Numbered from the stretch's first letter, positions 10,478-20,305 are shown. The stretch: DNA of 64,000 nucleotides from Anabaena sp. UHCC 0204 (GCF_009711975.1 NZ_VIKW01000007.1:1-64000); one strand, 5' to 3'. Notes: generated by a model not told the origin, from the letters alone. A program made the numbers and translations.

Positions 10478-10777
10478 ATGGCGATCGCAGTCGAATCTCA
10501 AAAACGTCCAGAAGGCGTTAAACCCAAAGCTTTACGTCGTTCTGGATTAATTCCCGCTAATTTGTATGGCCACAACGGGATTGAATCAATTTCTCTCGCA
10601 GTTGATGCTAAAGTCGTTGAACGTTTACTCAAACAAGCTGCACCTAATAAAACAGAAGTAGAACTCAGTATCCCTGAATTACAATGGACTGGTAAAACCG
10701 TACTTCGTGAAGTTCAAATTCACCCAGCCAAAGGTACACCCTACCACATCAGTTTTTTTGCTGGTAATAAAGACTAA
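10478..10777 (+). CDS. rplY: Ribosomal protein L25
   Basis: A 99-residue L25-family protein that binds 5S rRNA at the central protuberance of the large subunit. The family pattern is seen in [36 protein letters not shown] and in the C-terminal [20 protein letters not shown]. It is the short form without the extra CTC domain. It lies 65 bases after purA and is followed by a good terminator. Confidence 0.92.
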   Translation: MAIAVESQKRPEGVKPKALRRSGLIPANLYGHNGIESISLAVDAKVVERLLKQAAPNKTEVELSIPELQWTGKTVLREVQIHPAKGTPYHISFFAGNKD

Positions 10778-10801
10778 AATTCAGGCGATAATAACTAAGA
10801 G

Positions 10802-10827
10802 AACCAGGGTTAAACCTGGTTTTTTTA
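10802..10827 (+). terminator. Intrinsic terminator after rplY
   Basis: AACCAGG-GTTAA-ACCTGGTT forms a strong hairpin directly followed by a T run, 24 bases after the rplY stop codon. Confidence 0.88.
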
Positions 10828-10876
10828 TTGACAAGAGACAACAGGTAAGAGTAAGAGTATCAACATCTCTCTTACC

Positions 10877-10935
10877 AATGACAATTGACAATTGACAATT
10901 GACAACGAATAACTGACAACTAACAACTGACAACC
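10877..10935 (+). repeat. Short tandem repeats (TTGACAA type)
   Basis: Another patch of ATTGACA and AACTGAC heptamers directly upstream of the next gene, related to the patch at 10413-10470. Confidence 0.65.
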
Positions 10936-10940
10936 AACCA

Positions 10941-12479
10941 ATGACAGAAACAAATTTTCCCGCCTTTATTGAACAAATGTTACAACCAGGATTTTATCCT
11001 CATTCCGTAACAGAACCAATTCAACTGATTCAAACTCATGTTTCTTATGTTCTCCTGACAGGTGATTATGCTTACAAGCTCAAAAAACCAGTCAACTTTG
11101 GTTTTTTAGACTTTTCCACCTTAGAAAAACGACAACATTTTTGTCAGGAAGAATTGCGGTTAAATCAAAGAGGTGCAGGTGAATTATATTTAGAAGTTGT
11201 CCCTTTAACTTTAGTAGATGAACAATACCATTTAGGTGGAACAGGCCAAGCTGTAGAATATGCCGTAAAAATGCGTCAATTTCCCCAAGAATCCCTGTTT
11301 AGTGAACTCTTTGCTAGTGGAAATTTACAGGAAAGTTACTTAGAAGAATTGGGAAAAGTTGTAGCCCAATACCATGCAAACGCCCAGACTAATGATTACA
11401 TTCGCAGCTTTGGGGAAGTCTCACAAGTACGTTTAGCAATTGATGAGAATTATCAGCAAGCTCAAAACTATATTGGTGGACCCCAGACAAAAGAACAGTT
11501 TGAGGAAACAAAACAATATACAGATAACTTCTTTATCCAACATCCAGAATTATTTAAAAGTAGAATTGACAATAACTATATTTGTGAATGTCACGGCGAT
11601 TTACATCTGCGAAATATTGCTCTATGGCATGACAAAATTATGCTATTTGACTGCATAGAATTCAATGAGCCATTTCGTTTCGTTGATGTCATGTATGATG
11701 TAGCTTTTACAGTCATGGATATTGAAGCCAGAGGACGTAAAGATTTAGGAAATGCCTTCTTAAATGCCTATGTGGAACAAACTGGAGATTGGGAAGGTTT
11801 GCAAGTATTACCTTTATATTTAAGTCGTCAAGCTTATGTACGGGCTAAGGTAAATTCCTTTTTATTAGATGATCCTAATATCCCGGCGGCGGTAAAAGAA
11901 GAGGCAGCAAAAACAGCATCGGCATATTATCATCAAGCTTGGGAATATACTAAACCTCAACAGGGAAAACTGATTTTGATGTCAGGGTTGTCTGGTACGG
12001 GGAAAAGTACCACAGCTAAATATTTGGCGCGGAAACTCAACGCCATTCATCTGCGTTCTGATGCTGTACGTAAGCATTTAGCAGGAATTCCCCTCTTAGA
12101 AAGAGGTGGGAATGAAATCTACACACCGGAAATGACACAAAAAACCTATAGCCGTTTATTGGATTTGGGAATTATACTGGCTAATCAAGGTTGGTCTGTG
12201 ATTTTAGATGCTAAATATGATCGTCAGGATTTACGGAAAGATGCGATATCTCAAGCGACACAGCATCAATTACCTGTACATATTATCAATTGCACTGCAC
12301 CCTTAGAAGTTGTCAAAGAACGACTGCTGAACCGGACTGGTGATATTGCTGATGCTACTGCTGATTTATTAGCATCCCAAATCAAGCAATCTGAACCATT
12401 TACAGATCAAGAACAACCTTATATAACAGTTGTAGATACAACTCAACCACTAGAGGCACAATTACCAGGATTAATTTAA
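10941..12479 (+). CDS. Aminoglycoside phosphotransferase-like / P-loop kinase fusion
   Basis: A 512-residue two-domain protein. Residues 1-330 resemble aminoglycoside phosphotransferase (protein-kinase-like) folds, with the catalytic loop CECHGDLHLRNIALW and metal-binding Asp in LFDCIEFNEPFRF. Residues 340-510 form a P-loop kinase with GLSGTGKSTTAK (Walker A), a RSDAVRK motif and LLNRTGD. This two-domain architecture is found widely in bacteria but its substrate is not established; resistance to antibiotics should not be assumed from the domain name. The gene appears to be transcribed alone. Confidence 0.85.
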   Translation: MTETNFPAFIEQMLQPGFYPHSVTEPIQLIQTHVSYVLLTGDYAYKLKKPVNFGFLDFSTLEKRQHFCQEELRLNQRGAGELYLEVVPLTLVDEQYHLGGTGQAVEYAVKMRQFPQESLFSELFASGNLQESYLEELGKVVAQYHANAQTNDYIRSFGEVSQVRLAIDENYQQAQNYIGGPQTKEQFEETKQYTDNFFIQHPELFKSRIDNNYICECHGDLHLRNIALWHDKIMLFDCIEFNEPFRFVDVMYDVAFTVMDIEARGRKDLGNAFLNAYVEQTGDWEGLQVLPLYLSRQAYVRAKVNSFLLDDPNIPAAVKEEAAKTASAYYHQAWEYTKPQQGKLILMSGLSGTGKSTTAKYLARKLNAIHLRSDAVRKHLAGIPLLERGGNEIYTPEMTQKTYSRLLDLGIILANQGWSVILDAKYDRQDLRKDAISQATQHQLPVHIINCTAPLEVVKERLLNRTGDIADATADLLASQIKQSEPFTDQEQPYITVVDTTQPLEAQLPGLI

Positions 12480-12580
12480 ATATCTGGTAAGAAGTAGAGA
12501 CGTTCCATGGAATGTCTCTACAAGGATTCTAGGAGACGCATATTTAATTTGTGTAATTTGATTTTTTAATTCCTAATGTT

Positions 12581-13084
12581 ATGGCACCAAAAAATAATCT
12601 TCTAGGCGATATTTTCTCTTCTTCACCTAACTTTTTGTCTCAATTGCTATTTGGGTTATTTCTATTCATTATTGCCAGAAGTGCTGGGGCTTCATTCCCT
12701 GTCAGTCTCTTTGTAGGTGTTATGGGTGGTGTTTCCTTGGGGTTATTTACAGCCGCAAATGAAAACAATCCCGAATCTACTACAGTAGCCTCTAATGATG
12801 GTATTGACGCTGGACTAAAATATTGGTTGGTGTTTATGCTGGGTTGTCTTTTCTTGGGCTATTCAGCACCCATAAGTATTTTGTTTGGTGGTATTGCTGG
12901 TGTGGGTGGTGGCTGGATAATTGCTTGGTGGCGGTGTCAGGAAACGTTACAAACACAATTACCAGAGGAAATCTTAGAAGAAGAGATACCTAGCGATAGA
13001 AGTGCTAAAAGACGCAAAAGAAAACCTACCAAACGTTTCCGTCGAGAGTCTTCAACTTTCAATTTTCGATTTTGGAATAAGTAA
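12581..13084 (+). CDS. Membrane protein with basic tail, unknown function
   Basis: A 167-residue protein with three or four membrane helices (for example FLSQLLFGLFLFIIARSA, FVGVMGGVSLGLF, YWLVFMLGCLFLGY, ILFGGIAGVGGGWIIAWW) and a strongly basic C-terminus (SAKRRKRKPTKRFRR) likely to be cytoplasmic. I do not recognise the family. Glycine-rich helices resemble small integral membrane proteins of thylakoid or plasma membrane. The gene follows the kinase fusion by about 100 bases in the same direction. Confidence 0.7.
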   Translation: MAPKNNLLGDIFSSSPNFLSQLLFGLFLFIIARSAGASFPVSLFVGVMGGVSLGLFTAANENNPESTTVASNDGIDAGLKYWLVFMLGCLFLGYSAPISILFGGIAGVGGGWIIAWWRCQETLQTQLPEEILEEEIPSDRSAKRRKRKPTKRFRRESSTFNFRFWNK

Positions 13085-13150
13085 GTGAAATACCCACACT
13101 GACTGTTGTCTGATAGCGTAGCGTGGTGCAAGCCATATCAGGATTTCTGG

Positions 13151-13378
13151 TTACTGAGCGATCGCCTGCGTGGCGTAGCCATAGTCGAAGTACAGGATTA
13201 GAGGATTTACAGGATTGTGATAGTTTTCTGGCTTCTTATAGGGCTTAATTGGAGCATGAGGAATAATCGCACCCTGTTGATCAACAGGATTGAAAATCAT
13301 CCATAAGCCGTCTCTTGTTAAGGATGTTGCTTTACAGACGTTAATGATTTCGCCTATTCGTGCATTGTTATGAATCAT
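13151..13378 (-). CDS. Possible small protein, unknown
   Basis: A 75-residue frame whose middle (GLWMIFNPVDQQGAIIPHAPIKPYKKPE) reads like genuine protein, but whose last 25 residues are encoded by a repeat sequence (GGATTTACAGGATT and the GCGATCGCCTGCGTGGCGTAGCC palindrome type). It may be a real small gene with a repeat-altered end, or a remnant. No family is recognised. Confidence 0.35.
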   Translation of the reverse strand: MIHNNARIGEIINVCKATSLTRDGLWMIFNPVDQQGAIIPHAPIKPYKKPENYHNPVNPLILYFDYGYATQAIAQ

Positions 13379-13638
13379 GCAGTATGGAAAAAGTGCGGCG
13401 TTGCTGAATCAGAGTATGAAATTTAAAAATTAGATATCTTTAACTCTTAATTCTTTGCGTCTTTGCGCCTTTGCGTGAGGCTAATTCGTATCCCAAGCCT
13501 TAGTACCTTCTAAAGGTAGAGTAGCATTATTTGATTTTTCAGATGTTGCTTATTTGGTAACTTGGTTAAATCAAAAAGTTAGCAATTAGCAAGATAATAT
13601 TTTTAAAAGAGACGTTATTTACAACGTCTCTAAAGTCA

Positions 13639-15030
13639 TTAAAACTCCGCATTTTCTGGTGTACGTGGGAATGGAATTACATCCCGAATATTTCCCATAC
13701 CCGTCATAAATTGCACCAATCTTTCAAACCCCAAACCGAAACCAGCATGGGGAACAGTACCATAACGACGCAAATCTAAATACCACCACAAATCTTCCGG
13801 GTTCATACCTTGTGCTAATACCCGTTTTTCTAAAACATCTAGCCTTTCTTCCCGTTGTGAACCACCAATAATTTCCCCTATTTTTGGAGCGAGAATATCC
13901 ATAGCGCGGACGGTTTTTTCATCGTCACTCAACCGCATATAAAAAGCTTTGATTTGGGCGGGATAATCTGTAACAATGACAGGCTTTTTAAACAGGTTTT
14001 CGGCTAAATAGCGTTCATGTTCTGATTGTAAATCTGCACCCCAACTTACAGGATAATCAAATTTAACATCAGCTTTTTCTAAAAGTTTGACTGCTTCAGT
14101 ATAAGTCAATCTTGCAAATTGATTGTTAATAATATTATTGGCTGTTACTAAAACAGTATTATCAATGCGTGCATTGAAAAATTCCATGTCTTCGGGACAG
14201 GTTTCCATCACATATTTAAAAATGTGTTTGAGAAACTCCTCAGCCAAATCCATATCACCTTCTAAATCACAAAAGGCCATTTCTGGTTCAACCATCCAAA
14301 ATTCTGCTAAGTGACGCGAAGTATTAGAATTTTCTGCGCGGAATGTAGGACCGAAAGTATAGACATTAGTAAAAGCCATTGCCATAATTTCGGCTTCTAA
14401 TTGGCCACTAACTGTTAAATATGCAGGTTTATTAAAGAAGTCTTGACTATAATCAATTTCTTGATTTTCGGTTCTGGGAACATCCTTTAAATTGAAATTA
14501 GTCACACTAAATAATTCCCCAGCCCCTTCACAATCACTTGCGGTAATAATGGGAGTATGCACCCATAAAAAGCCCCGTTCGTGAAAAAATTGGTGAATAG
14601 CTGTCGCGCAAGCATTTCTCACTCGAAATACTGCACCAAAGGAGTTAGTTCTGCCGCGCAAATGAGCAATGGTTCGCAGAAATTCAAAGGAATGACGTTT
14701 TTTTTGCAGAGGATAGGTATCAGGATCAGCATCTCCGTATACTTTGACTGTATCAGCTTTTAATTCTATCCTTTGTCCTTTTCCTTGAGAAGCTACTAAT
14801 ACTCCTGTTACTTCTACAGAAGCACCTGTATTGATTTGTTTTAATATTCCTTGATAGTCTGGTAAATCTTGATTAATAACTATTTGCAAATTACCTAAAG
14901 ATGAACCATCATTAACTTCTAAAAATGCAAATCCTTTTAATTCGCGTTTGGTTCTTACCCAACCTTGAACTACCAAACTTTCTTCGGGTTTACCACTTCT
15001 TAATATTTCTGCAATTCGGTGTTTAATCAT
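13639..15030 (-). CDS. asnS: Asparaginyl-tRNA synthetase
   Basis: A class IIb aminoacyl-tRNA synthetase that charges tRNA-Asn. The N-terminal OB fold ([23 protein letters not shown]) binds the anticodon; class II motifs follow, including [44 protein letters not shown] (motif 2) and [15 protein letters not shown] (motif 3, with the ATP-binding Arg). At 463 residues it has normal length. The ATG giving [10 protein letters not shown] is preferred over a TTG nine bases upstream. It is transcribed towards the 12581-13084 gene; the gap at its 3' side holds only repeats. Confidence 0.95.
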   Translation of the reverse strand: MIKHRIAEILRSGKPEESLVVQGWVRTKRELKGFAFLEVNDGSSLGNLQIVINQDLPDYQGILKQINTGASVEVTGVLVASQGKGQRIELKADTVKVYGDADPDTYPLQKKRHSFEFLRTIAHLRGRTNSFGAVFRVRNACATAIHQFFHERGFLWVHTPIITASDCEGAGELFSVTNFNLKDVPRTENQEIDYSQDFFNKPAYLTVSGQLEAEIMAMAFTNVYTFGPTFRAENSNTSRHLAEFWMVEPEMAFCDLEGDMDLAEEFLKHIFKYVMETCPEDMEFFNARIDNTVLVTANNIINNQFARLTYTEAVKLLEKADVKFDYPVSWGADLQSEHERYLAENLFKKPVIVTDYPAQIKAFYMRLSDDEKTVRAMDILAPKIGEIIGGSQREERLDVLEKRVLAQGMNPEDLWWYLDLRRYGTVPHAGFGLGFERLVQFMTGMGNIRDVIPFPRTPENAEF

Positions 15031-15109
15031 TTTAGGCAATTTGTATTTTTTTTCATGATCAAGATCCCCAAAGATCCCCGACTTCTTTAAGAAGTCAGAT
15101 ATCTAAAAA

Positions 15110-15454
15110 TCACCCAACCCAAGATTTTAATAACCAACCTATAATAACGCCCAAACCACCAAAACGGATAGCTTGCCAAAAAGGTCTTTTCAGGCTACTC
15201 CAAGAAAATAACTGGCTTTCTAGGTTTATTTCTAAAGTTTCTAACTGTTTTTGAAGGCGGGTTAACTCTGCTCTAATTTCTGGAGTCTGCTTTCTATTTT
15301 GCTTTAAATTATTTAATTCTTGTTGCCATTGTGCCTTTTGTTGTTGATCTTGTTGCACTTGGGCATATCTATCTTTCAAGAATCGCAGTGAAGTTTCTAC
15401 TTCCTCTAGTTCTTGTTCAAAATCTGGTTGGGGGTTTTCCTCTAAATTAGTCAT
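15110..15454 (-). CDS. Coiled-coil protein with C-terminal membrane anchor
   Basis: A 114-residue protein: residues 10-85 are a Glu/Gln/Leu-rich coiled coil (EELEEVETSLRFLKDRYAQVQ...), and the end (FWQAIRFGGLGVIIGWLLKSWVG) is a single membrane helix, giving a tail-anchored layout with the coil in the cytoplasm. Related small proteins exist in other cyanobacteria but no function is known to me. It lies 80 bases upstream of asnS on the same strand and might share its transcript. Confidence 0.65.
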   Translation of the reverse strand: MTNLEENPQPDFEQELEEVETSLRFLKDRYAQVQQDQQQKAQWQQELNNLKQNRKQTPEIRAELTRLQKQLETLEINLESQLFSWSSLKRPFWQAIRFGGLGVIIGWLLKSWVG

Positions 15455-15521
15455 TAGTCATTGGTCATTGGCTATGATAATTAAATAATAACTTTTGTCT
15501 ATTAACTCAGCAGTTAGTCTT

Positions 15522-15809
15522 ATGTCTCCAACTACTCAACTTAATCTAAATGAAGTTAGCACTCTAGAATTAGCCCAAGCCCTCATGGAAAGGCTAAAAA
15601 TCTCTCCTGATGATTGGCATCGTCTCAAATCTAACCGCAATTCCCGCGCTAGTGAACAAGCCGCCGCCGCCATGGTATTTTTGGTAAAAAATGAACCCCA
15701 AGAGGCACAAGCTAGGCTGGAACAGGCTGTGGGCTGGCTAGATAAGTCAATCTCTGCCCCTCCCTGCCCCACTCACGGACATAATCGTGATCGAGTGCAG
15801 AAGGAATAG
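15522..15809 (+). CDS. Small conserved cyanobacterial protein (DUF6439-like)
   Basis: A 95-residue protein beginning MSPTTQLNLNEVSTLELAQALMERLKISPDDWHRLK, followed by an alanine-rich helix (ASEQAAAAMVFLVKNEPQEAQARLEQAVGWLDKSI) and a short tail. It resembles a conserved hypothetical family of cyanobacteria with a helical repeat-like fold; the domain number is a tentative recollection. An ATG 27 bases upstream (15495) is possible but adds an unlikely extension. No function is known. Confidence 0.6.
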   Translation: MSPTTQLNLNEVSTLELAQALMERLKISPDDWHRLKSNRNSRASEQAAAAMVFLVKNEPQEAQARLEQAVGWLDKSISAPPCPTHGHNRDRVQKE

Positions 15810-15884
15810 GGAAAAAGAGTTTTCTCCTATTACTTTCTTTCTTCCCTGTCACCTGTCACCTGTAAACTGTCACCTTCTTGCCTA

Positions 15885-16334
15885 TCACCTTCGCAAAGAT
15901 AATAAACGACGGCTTTCTAATTGCTTACAAAGCCTGAGTTCTGTGCCTTTGCGATTCCATTCTACTTGATCAAAAATTTGATGGAGTAAGGACATACCCC
16001 GTCCACTTTCGGCTTCGTCTGGTGGTAAATAGTCATCGGGATCACTATCGCTACTGTGGGAAGGAGTGAAACCGCTACCCTGATCTGAGATAATCCACCA
16101 ATACTGATTATCTATTAATGAAAAACGGACTACTACTAATTTGCCAGGATCAAGATTATTGCCATGTTTAGCGGCATTTACTAGGGCTTCTTGAAGTCCT
16201 AATCGTAGTTCTGATTGTAATTTTGCCGGAATATCTTTCAAGAGTAAATCTAATATTGGACACAGATAAAGGGTGGAGGCAAAACTAATTGTCCCCCAAT
16301 AACGTCCAACTGGACGAAGAGAAATGGTAATCAC
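15885..16334 (-). CDS. Anti-sigma factor type ATP-binding protein (RsbW-like)
   Basis: A 149-residue single-domain GHKL ATPase. The ATP-binding boxes are present: GLQEALVNAAKHGN (N box), SDQGSGF (G1) and SGRGMSLLHQIFDQVEW (G2). Proteins of this type are serine kinases that sequester sigma factors or phosphorylate STAS-domain antagonists in partner-switching pathways. No sigma factor, STAS protein or phosphatase gene is adjacent, so its partners are unknown. It is transcribed away from a 420-base gene-free stretch that should hold its promoter. Confidence 0.82.
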   Translation of the reverse strand: MITISLRPVGRYWGTISFASTLYLCPILDLLLKDIPAKLQSELRLGLQEALVNAAKHGNNLDPGKLVVVRFSLIDNQYWWIISDQGSGFTPSHSSDSDPDDYLPPDEAESGRGMSLLHQIFDQVEWNRKGTELRLCKQLESRRLLSLRR

Positions 16335-16755
16335 AAGAGAAACCCCGTAGCTTTTAGTTAGCTAGACATTTGTTTGCTTTAACAGATATCCTGATCAAAA
16401 TTTAGGTAGTCGTACTGCCTGCAAACTTGCGTCTGTAAAACTAAATTTATAAAAATGCTAGGACATAGCAACTCTAAAGGTAAATTATATTGATTAGTTA
16501 CAATTTGCAAAAGTTAACCTGTTGATTTAGCGATTTTATGAAAAATTGCTATTTTCGGACAGGAGTAGAAAGTTACTCTTTTTAACTGCTGATTTGTAAT
16601 TAACACAATTGTATTGACCTTTTTAAGAATCTATGCAACTCTGATTTCTTTAAAAGAAAATGAATTTCTATTTTTATCGTAATTTCATTCTAGCATTATG
16701 GGTATGGACTAGACTACAAATTTCTAATTTTGATTTTTGTAAAGAATTAGCTGCT
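16335..16755. other. Gene-free AT-rich spacer
   Basis: 420 bases between the anti-sigma factor and rlmD. I see no gene, repeat family or strong hairpin. It presumably contains the promoter of the anti-sigma factor gene on the minus strand. Confidence 0.5.
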
Positions 16756-18129
16756 CTAATCATTGGCTGATAAGGCTAGAAAAGCGGCTGCTTCGACATG
16801 AGCGGTTTGAGGAAAGAAGTCAGCAGGCTGCACCCTTGTGAGTTGGTATAATCCATCTTCACAAAGTAATTTGAGGTCACGGGCGAGGGTAGATACTTTA
16901 CAACTGACGTAAACTATTCGGGATGGTTTCAGTTTCCTTAATGTTTTGATAACATTATCTTCACATCCTTTTCGAGGCGGATCAAGTAATACAACATCTG
17001 GTATAATTTCCAAATTCTGAAGGATTTTTTCTACTGCGCCTACCTGAAATGTCACGTTGTTAATTCCATTTTCTTGGGCATTGATAATCGCCTGTTCTAC
17101 TGCTGTAGATTGCAATTCTAAACCTGTAATGTGTCGTACTTGTTTAGCTAGGGGCAACGTTAACGTCCCTATACCACAATAGGCATCAACTAGGATTTCA
17201 TGGCCTTGTAAATTCAGTTCTGCCTGAATCACCTCTAAAAGTGCCTCGGCTGTTTCTGTGTACACTTGGAAAAAGGTATCTGGGCGGATTTGAAAGTTAA
17301 GTCCGGCAAATTTTTCTCGCAGGTAAGGAACTCCAGCTAGACAACGGGTTTCTGATCCAAATATAGCATTTGTGCGATCGCTATTGCGGTTAAGAGACAC
17401 ACCCACTAACTGAGGATATCGCTTTAACCATTGCTGTGCTTGAGTTTCAACTCCTGGTAAATTCCAATCATTGACTACCAAAGTCAACAGCATTTCCCCT
17501 GTATAGCGACCAATGCGTAAACCCAAATGGCGAATTAATCCTTTGTGGAGATTTTCGTCATAAATTGGCCACCCCTGCTTTTGAATATCTAATTTCACCT
17601 CCGCTAACAAAGGATTTAAGCGAGGATCTTGAACGGGGCATTGGTTCAAGTTAATTAATTTATGGCTACCTTCATGGTAGTAACCTGCTTGGACTTGACC
17701 TGTCGCCGATACACCAACAGGATAAGTAGCTTTGTTGCGATAACCAAAAGATGAATCAGCTACTAAGATGGGATCTATAGGTGGATTAGTAAAACCACCA
17801 ATCCGTTCTAAAGCTTGAAGCACTTGATTTTGTTTGGCTTTTAATTGGTAATCATAATTAATATGTTGCCACTGACAACCACCACATTTATCAGCGACAA
17901 TGCAATGAGGTCTAATTCGATCATCCGAAATTTCCAATAAATCAGTGAGTTTACCATGAGCATATTTTGGCTTAACGTGGATGAGTCTGACAAGAGCGCG
18001 ATCGCCCACCACCGTATCAGGAACAAACACCACACGCTGATCAAAGCGTCCTACACCATCACCAGTGTCGCTTAAATCAGTAATCTCCAGTTCTATGACT
18101 TCACCTTGTCGCCACATTGTATTAGTCAT
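16756..18129 (-). CDS. rlmD: 23S rRNA (uracil-C5)-methyltransferase, RlmD/RumA type
   Basis: A 457-residue SAM-dependent methyltransferase that makes 5-methyluridine in rRNA (position 1939 or 747 in E. coli numbering; which is not certain here). An N-terminal TRAM RNA-binding domain (EVIELEITDLSDTGDGVGR) is followed by the iron-sulfur cysteines (CIVADKCGGCQWQHI), the SAM site (LVDAYCGIGTLTLPLA), LLDPPRKGCE and the catalytic Cys in IVYVSCKVSTLARD. All key residues are present. Start ATG gives MTNTMWRQGEVIEL. Confidence 0.92.
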   Translation of the reverse strand: MTNTMWRQGEVIELEITDLSDTGDGVGRFDQRVVFVPDTVVGDRALVRLIHVKPKYAHGKLTDLLEISDDRIRPHCIVADKCGGCQWQHINYDYQLKAKQNQVLQALERIGGFTNPPIDPILVADSSFGYRNKATYPVGVSATGQVQAGYYHEGSHKLINLNQCPVQDPRLNPLLAEVKLDIQKQGWPIYDENLHKGLIRHLGLRIGRYTGEMLLTLVVNDWNLPGVETQAQQWLKRYPQLVGVSLNRNSDRTNAIFGSETRCLAGVPYLREKFAGLNFQIRPDTFFQVYTETAEALLEVIQAELNLQGHEILVDAYCGIGTLTLPLAKQVRHITGLELQSTAVEQAIINAQENGINNVTFQVGAVEKILQNLEIIPDVVLLDPPRKGCEDNVIKTLRKLKPSRIVYVSCKVSTLARDLKLLCEDGLYQLTRVQPADFFPQTAHVEAAAFLALSAND

Positions 18130-18282
18130 TGGTCAATTTTTAGGGAATGGGAACAGGGAAGCGGAAGTTCCCTAATGTTGAATTGTGAATTCATTTATAT
18201 CTATCTTCCCACACACTTCACTTCTGTACCTCTAAGTCGCTAAACTAGCAAATAATAAATATTTCAGGTCATTTAGATAATC

Positions 18283-18768
18283 ATGACTGTAATTAGCCAA
18301 GTTATTCTCCAAGCTGACGACGAACTGCGTTACCCTAGCAGTGGCGAACTCAAAAACATCAAAGCCTTTTTAGAAACAGGAGTACAGCGCACTAGAATCG
18401 CTGCTACCCTCTCCGAAAACGAGAAAAAGATTGTTCAAGAAGCCACCAAAAAACTTTGGCAAAAACGCCCTGACTTTATCGCCCCTGGTGGTAATGCTTA
18501 CGGTGAAAAACAGCGGGCTTTGTGTATTCGGGACTTTGGCTGGTATTTACGCCTAATTACCTACGGTGTACTTGCAGGTGACAAAGAACCCATTGAAAAA
18601 ATTGGTTTGATTGGTGTAAGGGAAATGTATAACTCTCTAGGTGTTCCTGTTCCAGGAATGGTAGAAGCTATTGCTTCTCTCAAACAAGCATCCTTGGATT
18701 TATTGAATTCAGAAGACGCTATGGAAGCCGCACCTTACTTTGATTACATCATTCAAGCGATGTCCTAA
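18283..18768 (+). CDS. apcD: Allophycocyanin alpha-B subunit
   Basis: A 161-residue phycobiliprotein. The chromophore-attachment Cys lies in [20 protein letters not shown], and the sequence [21 protein letters not shown] and [19 protein letters not shown] match ApcD, the core alpha variant that passes energy from phycobilisomes mainly to photosystem I. It is a stand-alone gene, as usual for apcD, away from the apcABC operon. A hairpin that may end its transcript follows at once. Confidence 0.94.
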   Translation: MTVISQVILQADDELRYPSSGELKNIKAFLETGVQRTRIAATLSENEKKIVQEATKKLWQKRPDFIAPGGNAYGEKQRALCIRDFGWYLRLITYGVLAGDKEPIEKIGLIGVREMYNSLGVPVPGMVEAIASLKQASLDLLNSEDAMEAAPYFDYIIQAMS

Positions 18769-18778
18769 GCAAACGCCT

Positions 18779-18807
18779 GTGCTAAGTCTAATTCAACATC
18801 TTAGCAC
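18779..18807 (+). terminator. Hairpin after apcD, probable terminator
   Basis: GTGCTAAG and CTTAGCAC form a perfect eight-base-pair stem around a 13-base loop, 10 bases after the apcD stop. The following T run is weak (CTTGTTAG), so it could instead protect the 3' end. Confidence 0.55.
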
Positions 18808-19021
18808 TTGTTAGCAATCACTTCCCCACAGTTGGTAGTGACTATGGCAAAATATTTGTCAGGTTATTAACCAGTTGTGGGGATATTTTGATCTTGGTTA
18901 AGACTTTATTAATCAATAGTTAATTGATAAGTTAGTGTTATACTTAGTACAAATGAAGAAATATTTAAGGCGGTTAAAACCGTGGTCAGTGAGCTTGTCG
19001 AACTGCTCGTGTCGTTTTCCT

Positions 19022-19252
19022 CTCAGCACTAAAGTGACTGAGTTTCCCACTTACCGCAAGGTCTTATGACAAAAAACCGACAAACTTATGGTAAGCTGTC
19101 GGCAATTAGTGTGTTCCCTATTAATGACTCGGCTAGAGTTCAGTTGCTTTTAATTATGCCAACATGGCAATATTTATGAGAGGATCTAAGTCATACATAA
19201 ATGTGATTTACGTCACTCCAGAATCGCAACTGAACTCAAAGTTGGGTTTTTA
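19022..19252 (+). ncRNA. Hairpin-rich segment, possible structured RNA
   Basis: Three nested or serial inverted repeats lie in a gene-free stretch. At 19022-19042 CTCAG/CTGAG encloses CACT/AGTG. At 19077-19102 CCGACA/TGTCGG encloses CTTA/TAAG. At 19136-19237 a perfect 12-base-pair stem (GAGTTCAGTTGC with GCAACTGAACTC) encloses two smaller hairpins, TGCCA-ACA-TGGCA and GTGA/TCAC, giving a three-way-junction shape; GTTGGGTTTTT follows. I do not recognise the RNA. It may be a small RNA or a decayed mobile repeat. The strand is assigned only from the trailing T run. Confidence 0.4.
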
Positions 19253-19441
19253 ATCTAGGAGAGATAAATAATGTGTATAATATTATATTCATACGTATTG
19301 TCAACAACTTGACAAAACCCTGCTAATTTTAAAACTAGAGAGGAATTGGGTTATACGTATTTTTACATTTAATGGTTCATCAATAATATAGAAAATACTA
19401 ATATGAATATCTTTTAATCAATGTAAAAGAAGATCAATCTT

Positions 19442-20305
19442 GTGAAAACTGATACTATATTTTATCAACTGTTTCAGACATTACCTAGTATACTTTTTGA
19501 GTTACTTGGCAAACCAGCCACAGAAGCAGAAGGATATCAATTTACTTCTGTAGAAATCAAAGAACTAGCATTTCGCTTTGATGGTTTATTTGTACCTGAT
19601 TCGGAGATACCTGAACAGCCAATTTACTTTGTAGAAGTTCAATTTCAGCCGAAAGCGGATTTTTATTGGCGGTTTTTTACCGAAATCTTTGTTTATCTCA
19701 ATCAATATCAACCCAAGAATGATTTTCACGCAGTAGCGATTTTCGCTAAACGTAGTTTAGATCCTGGTGTACCAATGCAGTATCGGGGTTTGCTAATGAG
19801 TCAGCAAGTCACATTTATTTATTTGGATGAGTTAGAGGTTACAACCGATAATTCAATAGGACTAGGAATGGTACAGCTAGTTGTGGAAAAACAGGAAACT
19901 GCGATCGATCATACCAAACAGTTAATCCAAAAATCTCGACAACAATTAACTGATGCTAGTAAAAGGCAAAAAGTTCTAGAATTGTTAGAGACGATCTTAG
20001 TTTATAAATTAAGTAATTTAACTCGTCAGGAGATTGAAGCAATGTTTACTCTAGATGAATTAAAGCAAACACGATATTTTCGAGAAGTTGCGGAGGAAGC
20101 AAAAGTAGAAGGTAAATTAGAAGGTAAGTTAGAAGGTAAGTTAGAAGGTAAGTTAGAAGGTAAGTTAGAAGGTAAGTTGGAAACAGTACCGCTGTTATTA
20201 CAGTTAGGTTTGACTGTGGAACAAATAGCCGCAAATTTAGCTGTTGATATTGAAGCAGTGAGGAAGGTTGCGGAAAAATCTGTTGATCAAAATCCTTCAG
20301 AGTAA
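19442..20305 (+). CDS. Rpn/DUF2887-family PD-(D/E)XK nuclease-like protein
   Basis: A 287-residue member of the Rpn-like transposase/nuclease family common in cyanobacteria. The N-terminal domain shows IKELAFRFDGLFVP...IYFVEVQFQPKADFYWRFF, where FDG and EVQ supply the Asp and Glu-X-Gln of the nuclease core. Near residues 222-245 lies a run of GKLE tetrapeptides encoded by tandem 12-base units (GGTAAGTTAGAA), which makes a charged helix or linker and can change length by slippage without a frameshift. The start is GTG at 19442. Such genes occur as many scattered copies; a cellular role is not established. Confidence 0.75.
   Translation: MKTDTIFYQLFQTLPSILFELLGKPATEAEGYQFTSVEIKELAFRFDGLFVPDSEIPEQPIYFVEVQFQPKADFYWRFFTEIFVYLNQYQPKNDFHAVAIFAKRSLDPGVPMQYRGLLMSQQVTFIYLDELEVTTDNSIGLGMVQLVVEKQETAIDHTKQLIQKSRQQLTDASKRQKVLELLETILVYKLSNLTRQEIEAMFTLDELKQTRYFREVAEEAKVEGKLEGKLEGKLEGKLEGKLEGKLETVPLLLQLGLTVEQIAANLAVDIEAVRKVAEKSVDQNPSE

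Noticed and set aside
10941-12479. Antibiotic resistance gene
   Set aside because: The phosphotransferase-like domain is part of a widespread two-domain protein whose substrate is not an aminoglycoside as far as known.
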